A stretch of 12,794 bases of DNA. It comes from Gammaproteobacteria bacterium. GTDB taxonomy: Bacteria > Pseudomonadota > Gammaproteobacteria > Steroidobacterales > Woeseiaceae. The stretch's first letter is position 1; every line of letters begins with the position of its first letter. The DNA lies in assembly GCA_029881015.1 (NCBI GenBank), contig JAOUNK010000054.1, positions 1 to 12,794 of the forward strand. Reading direction: 5' to 3'. The notes beneath the pieces are model-generated. The model saw only the letters and a list, made by a program, of their open reading frames with translations, was not told the DNA's origin and made no database searches. Shown in pieces: positions 1 to 11,603 of the stretch. The position numbers and the translations under genes were made by a program.

Positions 1-4027
<4,027 letters not shown>

Positions 4028-4028
<1 letters not shown>

Positions 4029-7000
4029 TGAAAGATCTTTTAAAGCTCTTCAAATACCAGAACCCTGTTGATGATTTCGACGCCATTCGTATTGGCCTGG
4101 CGTCGCCCGACATGGTTCGGTCGTGGTCGTTCGGTGAGGTCAAGAAGCCGGAGACGATCAACTACCGTACGTTCAAGCCAGAGCGTGATGGTCTGTTCTG
4201 CGCCAAGATTTTTGGCCCGGTCAAGGACTACGAATGCCTGTGCGGCAAGTACAAGCGCCTCAAACATCGCGGCGTAGTCTGCGAGAAGTGTGGTGTTGAA
4301 GTCACGCAGACGAAAGTACGCCGTGAGCGTATGGCGCACATCGAACTGGCCAGTCCGGTCGCGCACATCTGGTTCCTGAAATCGCTGCCGTCGCGTATCG
4401 GCCTCATGCTCGACATGACGCTGCGTGAAATCGAGCGTGTCCTGTACTTCGAAGCTTTCGTGGTCGTCGAGCCGGGTATGACCGAGCTCGAACGCGGTCA
4501 GCTCATGACGGATGACATGTACCTCGAAGCGCTCGAGCAATACGGTGACGAGTTCGACGCACGTATGGGCGCCGAAGCCGTTCGCGCAATGCTCATGACC
4601 ATCGACCTGCAACGCGAAGTGCTGCAGGTTCGTGAAGACATCGATGCCACGCGTTCGGAGACCAAGATCAAGCGCCTGTCCAAGCGCCTCAAGCTGCTGG
4701 AGTCGTTCATCGAATCCGGCAACAAGCCCGAGTGGATGGTCCTCACGGTTTTGCCGGTACTGCCGCCGGATCTGCGTCCGCTGGTGCCGCTGGATGGAGG
4801 CCGATTCGCGACCTCTGACCTGAACGACCTGTATCGCCGCGTCATCAACCGCAATAATCGCCTGCGTCGCCTCCTCGAGCTCAATGCTCCGGACATCATC
4901 GTCCGCAACGAGAAGCGCATGTTGCAGGAATCGGTCGATGCGCTGCTCGATAACGGTCGTCGAGGCCGCGCCATCACGGGCACGAACAAGCGTCCGTTGA
5001 AGTCGCTCGCCGATATGATCAAGGGCAAGCAGGGCCGCTTCCGTCAGAACCTTTTGGGCAAGCGCGTGGACTACTCGGGCCGCTCCGTTATCGTGGTCGG
5101 CCCGACGCTCAAGCTGCACCAGTGCGGACTGCCGAAGAAAATGGCGCTGGAGCTATTCAAGCCATTCATCTTCTCGAAGCTGCAACTGCGTGGCGAAGCC
5201 ACGACGATCAAAGCCGCCAAGCGCCTGGTCGAGCGTGAGGGTCCGGAGGTCTGGGATATTCTCGAAGAGGTCATTCGCGAACACCCGGTCATGCTGAACC
5301 GCGCACCGACCCTGCACCGCCTCGGTATCCAGGCCTTTGAGCCCGTGCTGATCGAAGGTAAAGCCATTCAACTGCATCCGCTCGTATGTACGGCCTTCAA
5401 CGCTGACTTCGACGGGGACCAGATGGCCGTACACGTGCCGCTCTCGATCGAAGCACAGCTGGAAGCGCGCGCACTCATGATGTCGTCGAACAACATCCTT
5501 TCGCCCGCCAACGGCGATCCGATCATCGTTCCGTCGCAGGATGTCGTACTGGGTCTGTACTACATGACGCGGACGCGCGTGAATGCGAAGGGCGAAGGCA
5601 TGATCCTTGCGAGCCTCGATGAGGCCCGCCGCGCCTTCGAAACCGGCGCTGCAGATTTGCAGGCACAGGTAAAGGTTCGTGTGACGGTACACGAGGCCAA
5701 TGAAGACGGCGAGCTCAACGAAGTCACCAGGATTCTCGACACGACAGTGGGCCGTGCATTGCTCTCGGACATCCTGCCGAAGGGCATGGAGTTCACGCAC
5801 ATCAATCGCCCGATGTCGAAGAAGGCGATTTCCAATGTCATCAACGCATGCTACCGCCAGCTTGGCCTGAAGGAGACGGTCGTCTTCGCTGACCGCCTGA
5901 TGTACACGGGCTTCCGTTTCGCGACGATGGCCGGTATTTCGATTGGCGTAAACGACATGGTCGTCCCGGAGAACAAGGAAGAGATTCTTGCTGCGGCAGA
6001 AACCGAAGTTAAGGAAATCCAGGACCAGTACGGTTCGGGTCTCGTGACCGACGGCGAGCGCTACAACAAGGTTGTCGACATCTGGTCACGTACCAACGAG
6101 CAAGTCGCGAAGGCGATGATGGACAAGCTCGGCACCGAAACCGTCAAGGATGCCAAGGGCAAGAACGTCGAGCAGGAATCGTTCAACTCGATCTATATGA
6201 TGGCCGACTCCGGTGCTCGCGGTTCTGCCGCGCAGATTCGCCAGCTTGCCGGTATGCGTGGCCTCATGGCCAAGCCGGACGGATCGATCATCGAGACGCC
6301 AATCACGGCTAACTTCCGTGAGGGTCTCGATGTACTCCAGTACTTCATCTCGACTCACGGTGCTCGTAAAGGCCTTGCCGATACCGCACTCAAGACCGCT
6401 AACTCGGGTTACCTGACACGTCGTCTCGTTGATGTTGCCCAGGACCTCGTGGTTACTGAGGTGGATTGCGAAACTCGCCAGGGTGTCGCCATGGCCCCGA
6501 TCGTAGAGGGCGGCGACATCGTCGAACCTTTGACCGAACGTGTCTTGGGCCGCGTTCTGGCAGAGCCGGTACTGATACCGGGCACTGACAAGGTTGCGTT
6601 CGATGCGGGCACAATGCTCGACGAAGCGACCGTGCAGCGCCTCGAGGACCTGTCGATTGACAACGTTTTCGTGCGATCACCGATTACCTGTGAAGTCCGC
6701 TACGGCGTTTGCTCGCAGTGTTACGGCCGTGACCTTGCTCGTGGACATCGCATCAACATCGGCGAAGCTGTCGGTGTTATCGCGGCGCAGTCCATCGGCG
6801 AGCCGGGTACACAGCTGACGATGCGTACGTTCCATATCGGCGGGGCGGCGTCACGTTCTGCGGCGATCAACAGTATTGAGATCAAGTCGAACGGTATTGC
6901 CAAGCTACTCAACATCAAGACTGTTGCGCATCACAAGGGTTACCTGGTTGCCGTTTCGCGATCTGGTGAAATCTCGATCGTCAACGAAATGGGTCGCGAG

Positions 7001-8332
7001 CGTGAGCGCTACAAGGTGCCCTACGGTGCGACGATTACCATCCAGGACGGTGCCGAGGTCAAGCAAGGCCAGATAGTCGCGACCTGGGATCCACATACCC
7101 ACCCCGTTGTCACGGAGGTTGAAGGCAAGATCAAGTTCGAGGACTTTATCGACGGCGTTACCGTTGCCGAGCAGGTCGACGAATTTACAGGTCTGACGAG
7201 TATCGTGGTGCTCGATCCGAAGAGTCGCGGCGGGGCCGGCAAGGATTTGCGCCCGGTGGCCAAGCTGATCGACGAGGATGGCAAGGAAATCTGCTTCGCC
7301 AACACCGATATTCCCGCTGTGTACGCACTGCCGGTAGGCGCAATTATTTCGATGGCTGACGGCGCGAATGTGTCTGTCGGTGACATCATCGCGCGTATTC
7401 CGCAGGCGTCATCGAAGACCCGCGACATTACGGGTGGTCTGCCACGTGTGGCCGACCTGTTCGAGGCTCGCAAGCCGAAGGATCCTGCGATCATGGCCGA
7501 GCACACGGGTACGGTTAGCTTCGGTAAGGAAACCAAGGGCAAACGCCGCCTCGTCATCACCGAGGAAAATGGTGAGAGTCATGAGGAGCTGATACCGAAG
7601 TGGCGCCATCTCAACGTGTTTGAGGGCGAGCAGGTTGCACAGGGTGAAATCATCGCCGACGGCGAGCCGAATCCCCACGACATCCTGCGTCTGCGCGGTG
7701 TAGAGAACCTGGCCGACTACCTGGTTCGCGAGATCCAGGACGTTTACCGCCTGCAAGGCGTGAAGATCAATGACAAGCACATCGAGGTGATCATTCGCCA
7801 GATGCTGCGCAAGGTTATCGTCGCCGATCCGGGCGAAAGTAACTTCCTGCGCGGTGAGCAAATCGACAAGGCGCGTTTCCTCGAGGAGCAGGATCAGCTG
7901 GCGGTACAGGACAAGGAAGCGTTGACGGCGGAGCCCGTATTGTTGGGCATCACCAAGGCGTCGCTGGCTACCGAGTCGTTCATCTCGGCGGCATCGTTCC
8001 AGGAAACGACCCGCGTTCTGACCGAGGCCGCGGTACGGGGCCTGCGCGACGAGCTGCGGGGACTCAAGGAAAACGTCATCGTTGGCCGCCTGATACCCGC
8101 TGGAACCGGGTTCGCGCATCACGCGGAGCGTCGGCGCACGCGTGAGCAGGATCTCGCGGATCAGCTCATGGAGCTGGAGCGCTCGCAAATCGCGGCTGCG
8201 GAGGCGGCAGAGGCAGCGGAGGCGGCAGAGGCTGCGGAGGCGGCGGAAGACGCGGCTGAGGCCGCGGCTGAGGTCGTTGCAGCGGCGGATGCCGAGGCAG
8301 CGGAGGGTGGCGAAGCCGCAACGGAAGCGTAA
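4028..8332 (+). CDS. rpoC: RNA polymerase beta' subunit
   Basis: Beta' subunit of RNA polymerase, carrying the catalytic Mg2+ site, bridge helix, trigger loop and clamp; 1434 aa against 1407 in E. coli. The N-terminal zinc site is C70, C72, C85, C88. The catalytic NADFDGD motif is at residues 458-464 (nt 5399-5419), with D460, D462 and D464 binding magnesium. The second zinc site is C814, C888, C895, C898. The trigger loop contains M932 and H936 in GTQLTMRTFHIGG. All these positions match E. coli numbering exactly. A large insert interrupts the trigger loop after about residue 942, ending near 1130, as in other gammaproteobacteria (SI3). The conserved core ends around IPAGTGFAHH (about residue 1360). 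It is followed by a charged linker and a 46-residue Ala/Glu tail (1389-1434) unlike the E. coli C terminus. The ATG start is backed by GGAGA at 4016 and overlaps the rpoB stop by one base. The gene is followed by a 245-bp gap before rpsL. Confidence 0.98.
8195..8248 (+). repeat. In-frame tandem repeat encoding (Ala-Ala-Glu)x6 at the RpoC C terminus
   Basis: Six consecutive Ala-Ala-Glu triplets occupy RpoC residues 1390-1407. At DNA level the array has an 18-base period with three copies: GCTGCGGAGGCGGCAGAG, then the same with one substitution (GCA in the first codon), then the same with two substitutions at the end (GCGGAA). The near-identity of synonymous positions between copies indicates duplication by slippage or unequal exchange, beyond shared amino-acid preference. 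Imperfect Ala/Glu-rich sequence continues to the stop codon at 8330. Confidence 0.9.
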
Positions 8333-8343
8333 TTGCAGGGCGT

Positions 8344-8365
8344 CCCCCTTTCTATTGACAGGGGG
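8344..8365 (+). other. Small hairpin overlapping the -35 region
   Basis: CCCCCT at 8344-8349 pairs with AGGGGG at 8360-8365 around a 10-base loop, 11 bases after the rpoC stop. No T-run follows, so it is not an intrinsic terminator. In rpoC mRNA it could serve as a 3'-end stabilising stem or a Rho-processing boundary. The right arm also overlaps the last base of the predicted -35 box of the str promoter. Its function is not established. Confidence 0.4.
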
Positions 8366-8380
8366 CAGGCGGCGTCAATA
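8353..8380 (+). promoter_or_regulatory. Perfect 7-bp dyad spanning the core promoter
   Basis: TATTGAC (8353-8359) and GTCAATA (8374-8380) form a perfect inverted repeat with a 14-bp spacer, half-site centres 21 bp apart (two helical turns). The left arm covers most of the -35 box and the right arm enters the -10 box. This geometry would suit a dimeric DNA-binding protein occluding polymerase, but no regulator is known to me for this site and part of the symmetry follows from the promoter hexamers themselves. Confidence 0.4.
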
Positions 8381-8391
8381 CAATGCCCGCC
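8355..8391 (+). promoter_or_regulatory. Sigma-70 type promoter of the str operon (rpsL-rpsG-fusA-tuf)
   Basis: A consensus -35 hexamer TTGACA (8355-8360) and a 5/6 match -10 hexamer TACAAT (8379-8384) are separated by 18 bp. Transcription would start near 8391. The six bases between the -10 box and the predicted start are all G or C (GCCCGC, 8385-8390). A GC-rich discriminator is known in stable-RNA and ribosomal-protein promoters inhibited by ppGpp and DksA, so growth-rate or stringent control is a reasonable inference. The location 187 bases upstream of rpsL makes it the likely main promoter of the four downstream genes. I saw no competing promoter of similar quality in 8390-8577. Confidence 0.8.
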
Positions 8392-8399
8392 CTTGACCC

Positions 8400-8431
8400 C
8401 GGGGCTCGTCGCTGGACGAGCCCTGATTTTT
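8400..8431 (+). terminator. Rho-independent terminator or attenuator hairpin
   Basis: GGGCTCGTC (8402-8410) and GACGAGCCC (8415-8423) form a perfect 9-bp GC-rich stem with a GCTG loop. It is extendable by a G-U and a C-G pair (8401/8424, 8400/8425) and is followed almost at once by TTTTT (8427-8431). On the + strand this is a standard intrinsic terminator and would end rpoBC transcripts. It lies about 10 bases downstream of the predicted str start site, so it would also sit at the very 5' end of str mRNA, where partial read-through or regulated antitermination would be needed. There is no T-run on the opposite strand, so it is unidirectional. Confidence 0.8.
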
Positions 8432-8561
8432 CAGGTTCCCGCCGCAGGGCGGGCCTTGAACAAACCCGATCACTGGCGCTTGAGACGTCCAGCGGTCGGG
8501 TGCGCGCGTTTGAACGCGTGCGACACAAGTATTTGAAAAGACAGACACTAAACCAGACAAG

Positions 8562-8567
8562 AGAAGG
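8562..8567 (+). promoter_or_regulatory. Ribosome binding site of rpsL
   Basis: AGAAGG ends 10 bases upstream of the ATG at 8578. A second AAGG at 8571-8574 is only 3 bases from the start and is probably too close to act. Confidence 0.6.
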
Positions 8568-8577
8568 TTGAAGGCCC

Positions 8578-8952
8578 ATGGCCACAGTGAATCAGTTAGT
8601 ACGTAAGCCTCGCGCGACCAAGCGTGTGAAAAGTGCGGTACCGGCGCTCGGCGCCAGCCCGCAGAAGCGCGGTGTATGCACGCGTGTTTACACGACGACG
8701 CCCAAGAAGCCGAATTCGGCCATGCGTAAGGTGGCTCGTGTGCGCCTGACGAACGGCTTCGAAGTCACGAGCTACATTGGCGGCGAAGGGCACAACCTGC
8801 AGGAGCACAGTGTCGTGCTCATCCGCGGCGGGCGTGTCAAAGACTTGCCGGGTGTTCGTTACCATACGGTGCGCGGTACGCTCGATTGTGCAGGTGTAGC
8901 GGATCGCAGGCAGGGCCGTTCAAAGTACGGCACCAAGCGGCCGAAGTCGTAA
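8578..8952 (+). CDS. rpsL: 30S ribosomal protein S12
   Basis: S12 sits at the decoding centre of the 30S subunit and contributes to codon-anticodon proofreading. The 124-aa product matches the family length and is nearly collinear with E. coli S12, starting MATVNQLVRKPRA. The conserved loop TTPKKPNSA (residues 40-48) includes K43, and the second loop RGGRVKDLPG includes K88 with D89, the aspartate modified by beta-methylthiolation in E. coli. Both lysines, at which streptomycin-resistance substitutions classically occur, are wild type. It is the first gene of the str operon, preceded by its own promoter and leader. The stop codon is 28 bases from rpsG. In E. coli, streptomycin-operon feedback by S7 acts downstream of this gene rather than on it. 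Confidence 0.98.
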   Translation: MATVNQLVRKPRATKRVKSAVPALGASPQKRGVCTRVYTTTPKKPNSAMRKVARVRLTNGFEVTSYIGGEGHNLQEHSVVLIRGGRVKDLPGVRYHTVRGTLDCAGVADRRQGRSKYGTKRPKS

Positions 8953-8980
8953 CACAACGATAAATATTGAGAATTAAGCA

Positions 8981-9460
8981 ATGTCCAGAAGAACACAGGC
9001 ACCGAAGCGCACGATCCTTCCCGATCCAAAGTACGGCAGCGAGCTGCTTGCGAAGTTCATGAACATGATCATGAACGACGGCAAGAAGTCCGTGGCTGAG
9101 CGCATCATCTATGGTGCCCTAGACCGTATTTCCGAGCGTGAGACGAACACGGGCGAGAAGGCTCTCGAGTTGCTTGAGACGGCACTTGAGAACGTGAAGC
9201 CGGTCGTTGAGGTAAAATCGCGCCGCGTCGGTGGTGCCACCTACCAGGTTCCGGTCGAAGTTCGTCCTGCTCGCCGCCAGACACTGGCGATGCGCTGGGT
9301 AATCGATGCTGCACGCAAGCGTAGCGAGAAGTCGATGGCGCACCGTCTTGCTCACGAATTGCTCGATGCGGCTGAGAACCGTGGCACGGCGGTGAAGAAG
9401 AAGGAAGACACGCACCGTATGGCCGAGGCGAACAAGGCCTTCTCGCACTACCGCTGGTAG
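8981..9460 (+). CDS. rpsG: 30S ribosomal protein S7
   Basis: S7 binds the 3' major domain of 16S rRNA, initiates assembly of the 30S head and contacts E-site tRNA. The product is 159 aa, close to the usual 156. It shows the family landmarks ILPDPKYGSELLAKF near the N terminus, VEVKSRRVGGATYQVPVEV in the beta-hairpin region, RKRSEKSMAHRLAHEL, and the C-terminal HRMAEANKAFSHYRW. Only 28 AT-rich bases separate it from rpsL, with a weak Shine-Dalgarno sequence (GAGA at 8969-8972, 8 bases before the ATG), so coupling to rpsL translation is likely. In E. coli, S7 represses its own operon by binding a roughly 100-base rpsL-rpsG intercistronic structure; the spacer here is too short to hold that element. 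Confidence 0.98.
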   Translation: MSRRTQAPKRTILPDPKYGSELLAKFMNMIMNDGKKSVAERIIYGALDRISERETNTGEKALELLETALENVKPVVEVKSRRVGGATYQVPVEVRPARRQTLAMRWVIDAARKRSEKSMAHRLAHELLDAAENRGTAVKKKEDTHRMAEANKAFSHYRW

Positions 9461-9491
9461 AGCGGCCAAGCCCCTTGATAACAACATTGTC

Positions 9492-11585
9492 GTGGCACGT
9501 ACAACCCCCATCGAGCGTTACCGCAATATAGGCATCATGGCCCATATTGATGCGGGCAAGACGACCACGACAGAACGCATCCTCTTTTACACGGGCGTAA
9601 GCCACAAGATCGGCGAAGTTCACGACGGCGCTGCCGTCATGGACTGGATGGAACAGGAGCAGGAGCGCGGCATTACGATTACGTCTGCCGCAACAACCTG
9701 CTTCTGGAGCGGCATGGACGGCCAGTTCGACCAGCACCGGATCAATATCATCGATACGCCGGGGCACGTGGATTTCACAATCGAAGTAGAGCGCAGTCTG
9801 CGCGTTCTGGACGGTGCCGTAACCGTGCTGTGTGCGGTAGGCGGAGTCGAACCCCAGACTGAGACAGTCTGGCGCCAGGGCAACAAGTACCATGTGCCGC
9901 GCATGATCTTCGTCAACAAGATGGACCGTGCCGGCGCCGACTACCTGCGAGTGGTTGCGCAGGTCAGGAAACGCCTGGGCGCGAACCCGGTTGTCGTGCA
10001 ACTGCCCATTGGCGCGGAAGAGAAGTTTGCAGGCGTGATCGACCTGATCAGGATGCAGGCAATCTACTGGGATGAGAGCAACATGGGCACGACCTATGAG
10101 GCTCGCGAGATTCCCGAGGAGCTGCGCGCGGAAGCGGTGGCGTGGCGTGAGAAGATGGTCGAGGCGGCCGCGGAAGGCGACGAGGAATTGCTGGACAAGT
10201 TTCTCGGCGACGGCGAGCTGACCGACACGGAGATTCGCAAGGGGCTGAGGGCTCGCACGCTCGCTGGCGATATCGTGGTCACGATGTGCGGCTCGGCGTT
10301 CAAGAACAAGGGTGTGCAGGCGATGCTGGATGCCGTCGTCGACTTCATGCCATCGCCTGTCGACGTTCCGGCGATTATCGGACACATTGACGAGGACACG
10401 GAAGCGTCGCGTGCCGCCGACGACAAGGAGCCGTTCGCGGCCCTGGCGTTCAAGATTGCCACCGACCCGTTCGTGGGCAACCTGACGTTCTTCCGCGTCT
10501 ACTCAGGCGTATTGAATTCGGGCGACACGATATACAACCCTGTCAAGGGCAAGAAAGAGCGCATCGGCCGCATTTTGCAGATGCACTCGAATGATCGCAA
10601 AGAGATCAAGGAAGTCTTCGCAGGCGATATCGCTGCGGCAGTCGGCCTCAAGGACGTCACCACGGGTGACACGCTTTGTGATTTGAAGCAACAGATCATG
10701 CTTGAGCGCATGGATTTCCCGGAGCCGGTAATTTCCGTTGCGGTTGAGCCGAAGACGAAGGCTGACCAGGACAAGATGGGTATGGCGCTGCAGAAGCTCG
10801 CCAAGGAAGATCCGTCGTTCCGCGTCCATACGGATGAGGAGTCCAACCAGACGATCATCTCGGGGATGGGCGAGCTGCACCTCGATATCATCGTTGATCG
10901 CATGAAACGCGAGTTCAAGGTCGACGCCAACGTCGGTAAGCCGCAGGTCGCGTATCGTGAGACGATTCGCAAGCTGGTGGAGCAGGAATACAAGTTCGTG
11001 CGTCAGTCAGGCGGGCGTGGGCAATACGGTCACGTGTACCTGCGCATTGAGCCGCTGGCGGCGGGTACCGGTTACGAATTTGCCAACGAAGTCGTTGGCG
11101 GAGCTGTGCCGAAAGAATACATCCCGGCAGTGGACCGGGGCATACGGGACCAGATGGAAAACGGGGTTGTAGCCGGCTATCCGGTCGTCGATTGCAGGGT
11201 GACCCTGTATGACGGTTCGTACCACGATGTCGACTCGAGCGAAATGGCGTTCAAGATTGCAGGTAGTATGGGGTTCCGCGAAGGCGCGGCCAAAGCGGAC
11301 CCGGTGTTGCTCGAACCGATCATGAAGGTCGAGGTGGTTACACCTGAGGAGTATATGGGCGACGTGATGGGTGATTTGAATCGCCGTCGTGGTCTGCCAC
11401 AGGGGATGGATGACACGCCCGCGGGCAAGGTTATTCGAGCCGAGGTACCGCTGGCTGAAATGTTCGGCTATGCAACGGACCTGCGTTCTATGAGCCAGGG
11501 GCGTGCCGTGTACACAATGGAGTTTCAGAAGTATTCAGAAGTGCCGCAGAGTGTTGCGGATTTGGTCATGAAAAAGGCAAGTTAA
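9492..11585 (+). CDS. fusA: Translation elongation factor G
   Basis: Ribosome-dependent GTPase that drives translocation and, with the recycling factor, ribosome recycling. The 697-aa protein (704 in E. coli) begins with GTG as (M)ARTTPIERYRNIGIMAHID, matching the family N terminus. G-domain motifs: P-loop AHIDAGKT 17-24, switch I RGITITSAATT 59-69, DTPGH 88-92, NKMD 142-145, GSAF 267-270. Domain II follows from about 310, domain III around 415-490 (GMGELHLDI), domain IV with RQSGGRGQYGHV 504-515 and the decoding-site loop SYHDVDSSE 576-584 with H578, and domain V from about 605 (EPIMKVEV). The length difference from E. coli comes mostly from shorter loops in domain IV (nt about 10970-11080). 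It starts 31 bases after rpsG with no recognisable Shine-Dalgarno sequence. The only in-frame alternative nearby is a rare ATT two codons upstream, which the alignment does not support. Coupling to rpsG translation is likely. Confidence 0.97.
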   Translation: MARTTPIERYRNIGIMAHIDAGKTTTTERILFYTGVSHKIGEVHDGAAVMDWMEQEQERGITITSAATTCFWSGMDGQFDQHRINIIDTPGHVDFTIEVERSLRVLDGAVTVLCAVGGVEPQTETVWRQGNKYHVPRMIFVNKMDRAGADYLRVVAQVRKRLGANPVVVQLPIGAEEKFAGVIDLIRMQAIYWDESNMGTTYEAREIPEELRAEAVAWREKMVEAAAEGDEELLDKFLGDGELTDTEIRKGLRARTLAGDIVVTMCGSAFKNKGVQAMLDAVVDFMPSPVDVPAIIGHIDEDTEASRAADDKEPFAALAFKIATDPFVGNLTFFRVYSGVLNSGDTIYNPVKGKKERIGRILQMHSNDRKEIKEVFAGDIAAAVGLKDVTTGDTLCDLKQQIMLERMDFPEPVISVAVEPKTKADQDKMGMALQKLAKEDPSFRVHTDEESNQTIISGMGELHLDIIVDRMKREFKVDANVGKPQVAYRETIRKLVEQEYKFVRQSGGRGQYGHVYLRIEPLAAGTGYEFANEVVGGAVPKEYIPAVDRGIRDQMENGVVAGYPVVDCRVTLYDGSYHDVDSSEMAFKIAGSMGFREGAAKADPVLLEPIMKVEVVTPEEYMGDVMGDLNRRRGLPQGMDDTPAGKVIRAEVPLAEMFGYATDLRSMSQGRAVYTMEFQKYSEVPQSVADLVMKKAS

Positions 11586-11603
11586 TAAAACTGAGATAAG
11601 GCT

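Larger units (their letters stand above)
8391..8577 (+). promoter_or_regulatory. Structured 5' leader of the str operon mRNA
   Basis: This is the predicted 187-base untranslated leader of rpsL. Beyond the terminator hairpin it contains two further stems: CCCGCC/GGCGGG with a GCAG loop (8438-8453), and GCGCGCGT/ACGCGTGC with a TTGA loop and one G-U pair (8502-8521). A short stem CCTGA/TCAGG (8422-8426/8431-8435) would place the terminator T-run in its loop and is mutually exclusive with the base of the terminator stem. The last 55 bases before rpsL are A-rich and largely unstructured, leaving the ribosome site accessible. Short open frames that cross this region show no recognisable protein similarity. 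Confidence 0.55.

Noticed and set aside
8383..8571. Possible leader peptide of 62 codons upstream of rpsL
   Set aside because: Its ATG overlaps the -10 box and would not be in the str transcript, it runs through the terminator hairpin, it lacks a ribosome site and it resembles nothing known. A TTG-started frame at 8333-8536 is rejected similarly.
8704..8844. Streptomycin-resistance substitution in S12
   Set aside because: K43 and K88 (with Met as 1) are both wild type and the surrounding loops are conserved.
11562..11588. Separate tuf promoter at the fusA end (TTGGTC and TAATAA)
   Set aside because: The hexamers match poorly and the spacing is 15 bp or less, so co-transcription with fusA is the better explanation. 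More remote promoters inside fusA cannot be excluded by eye.
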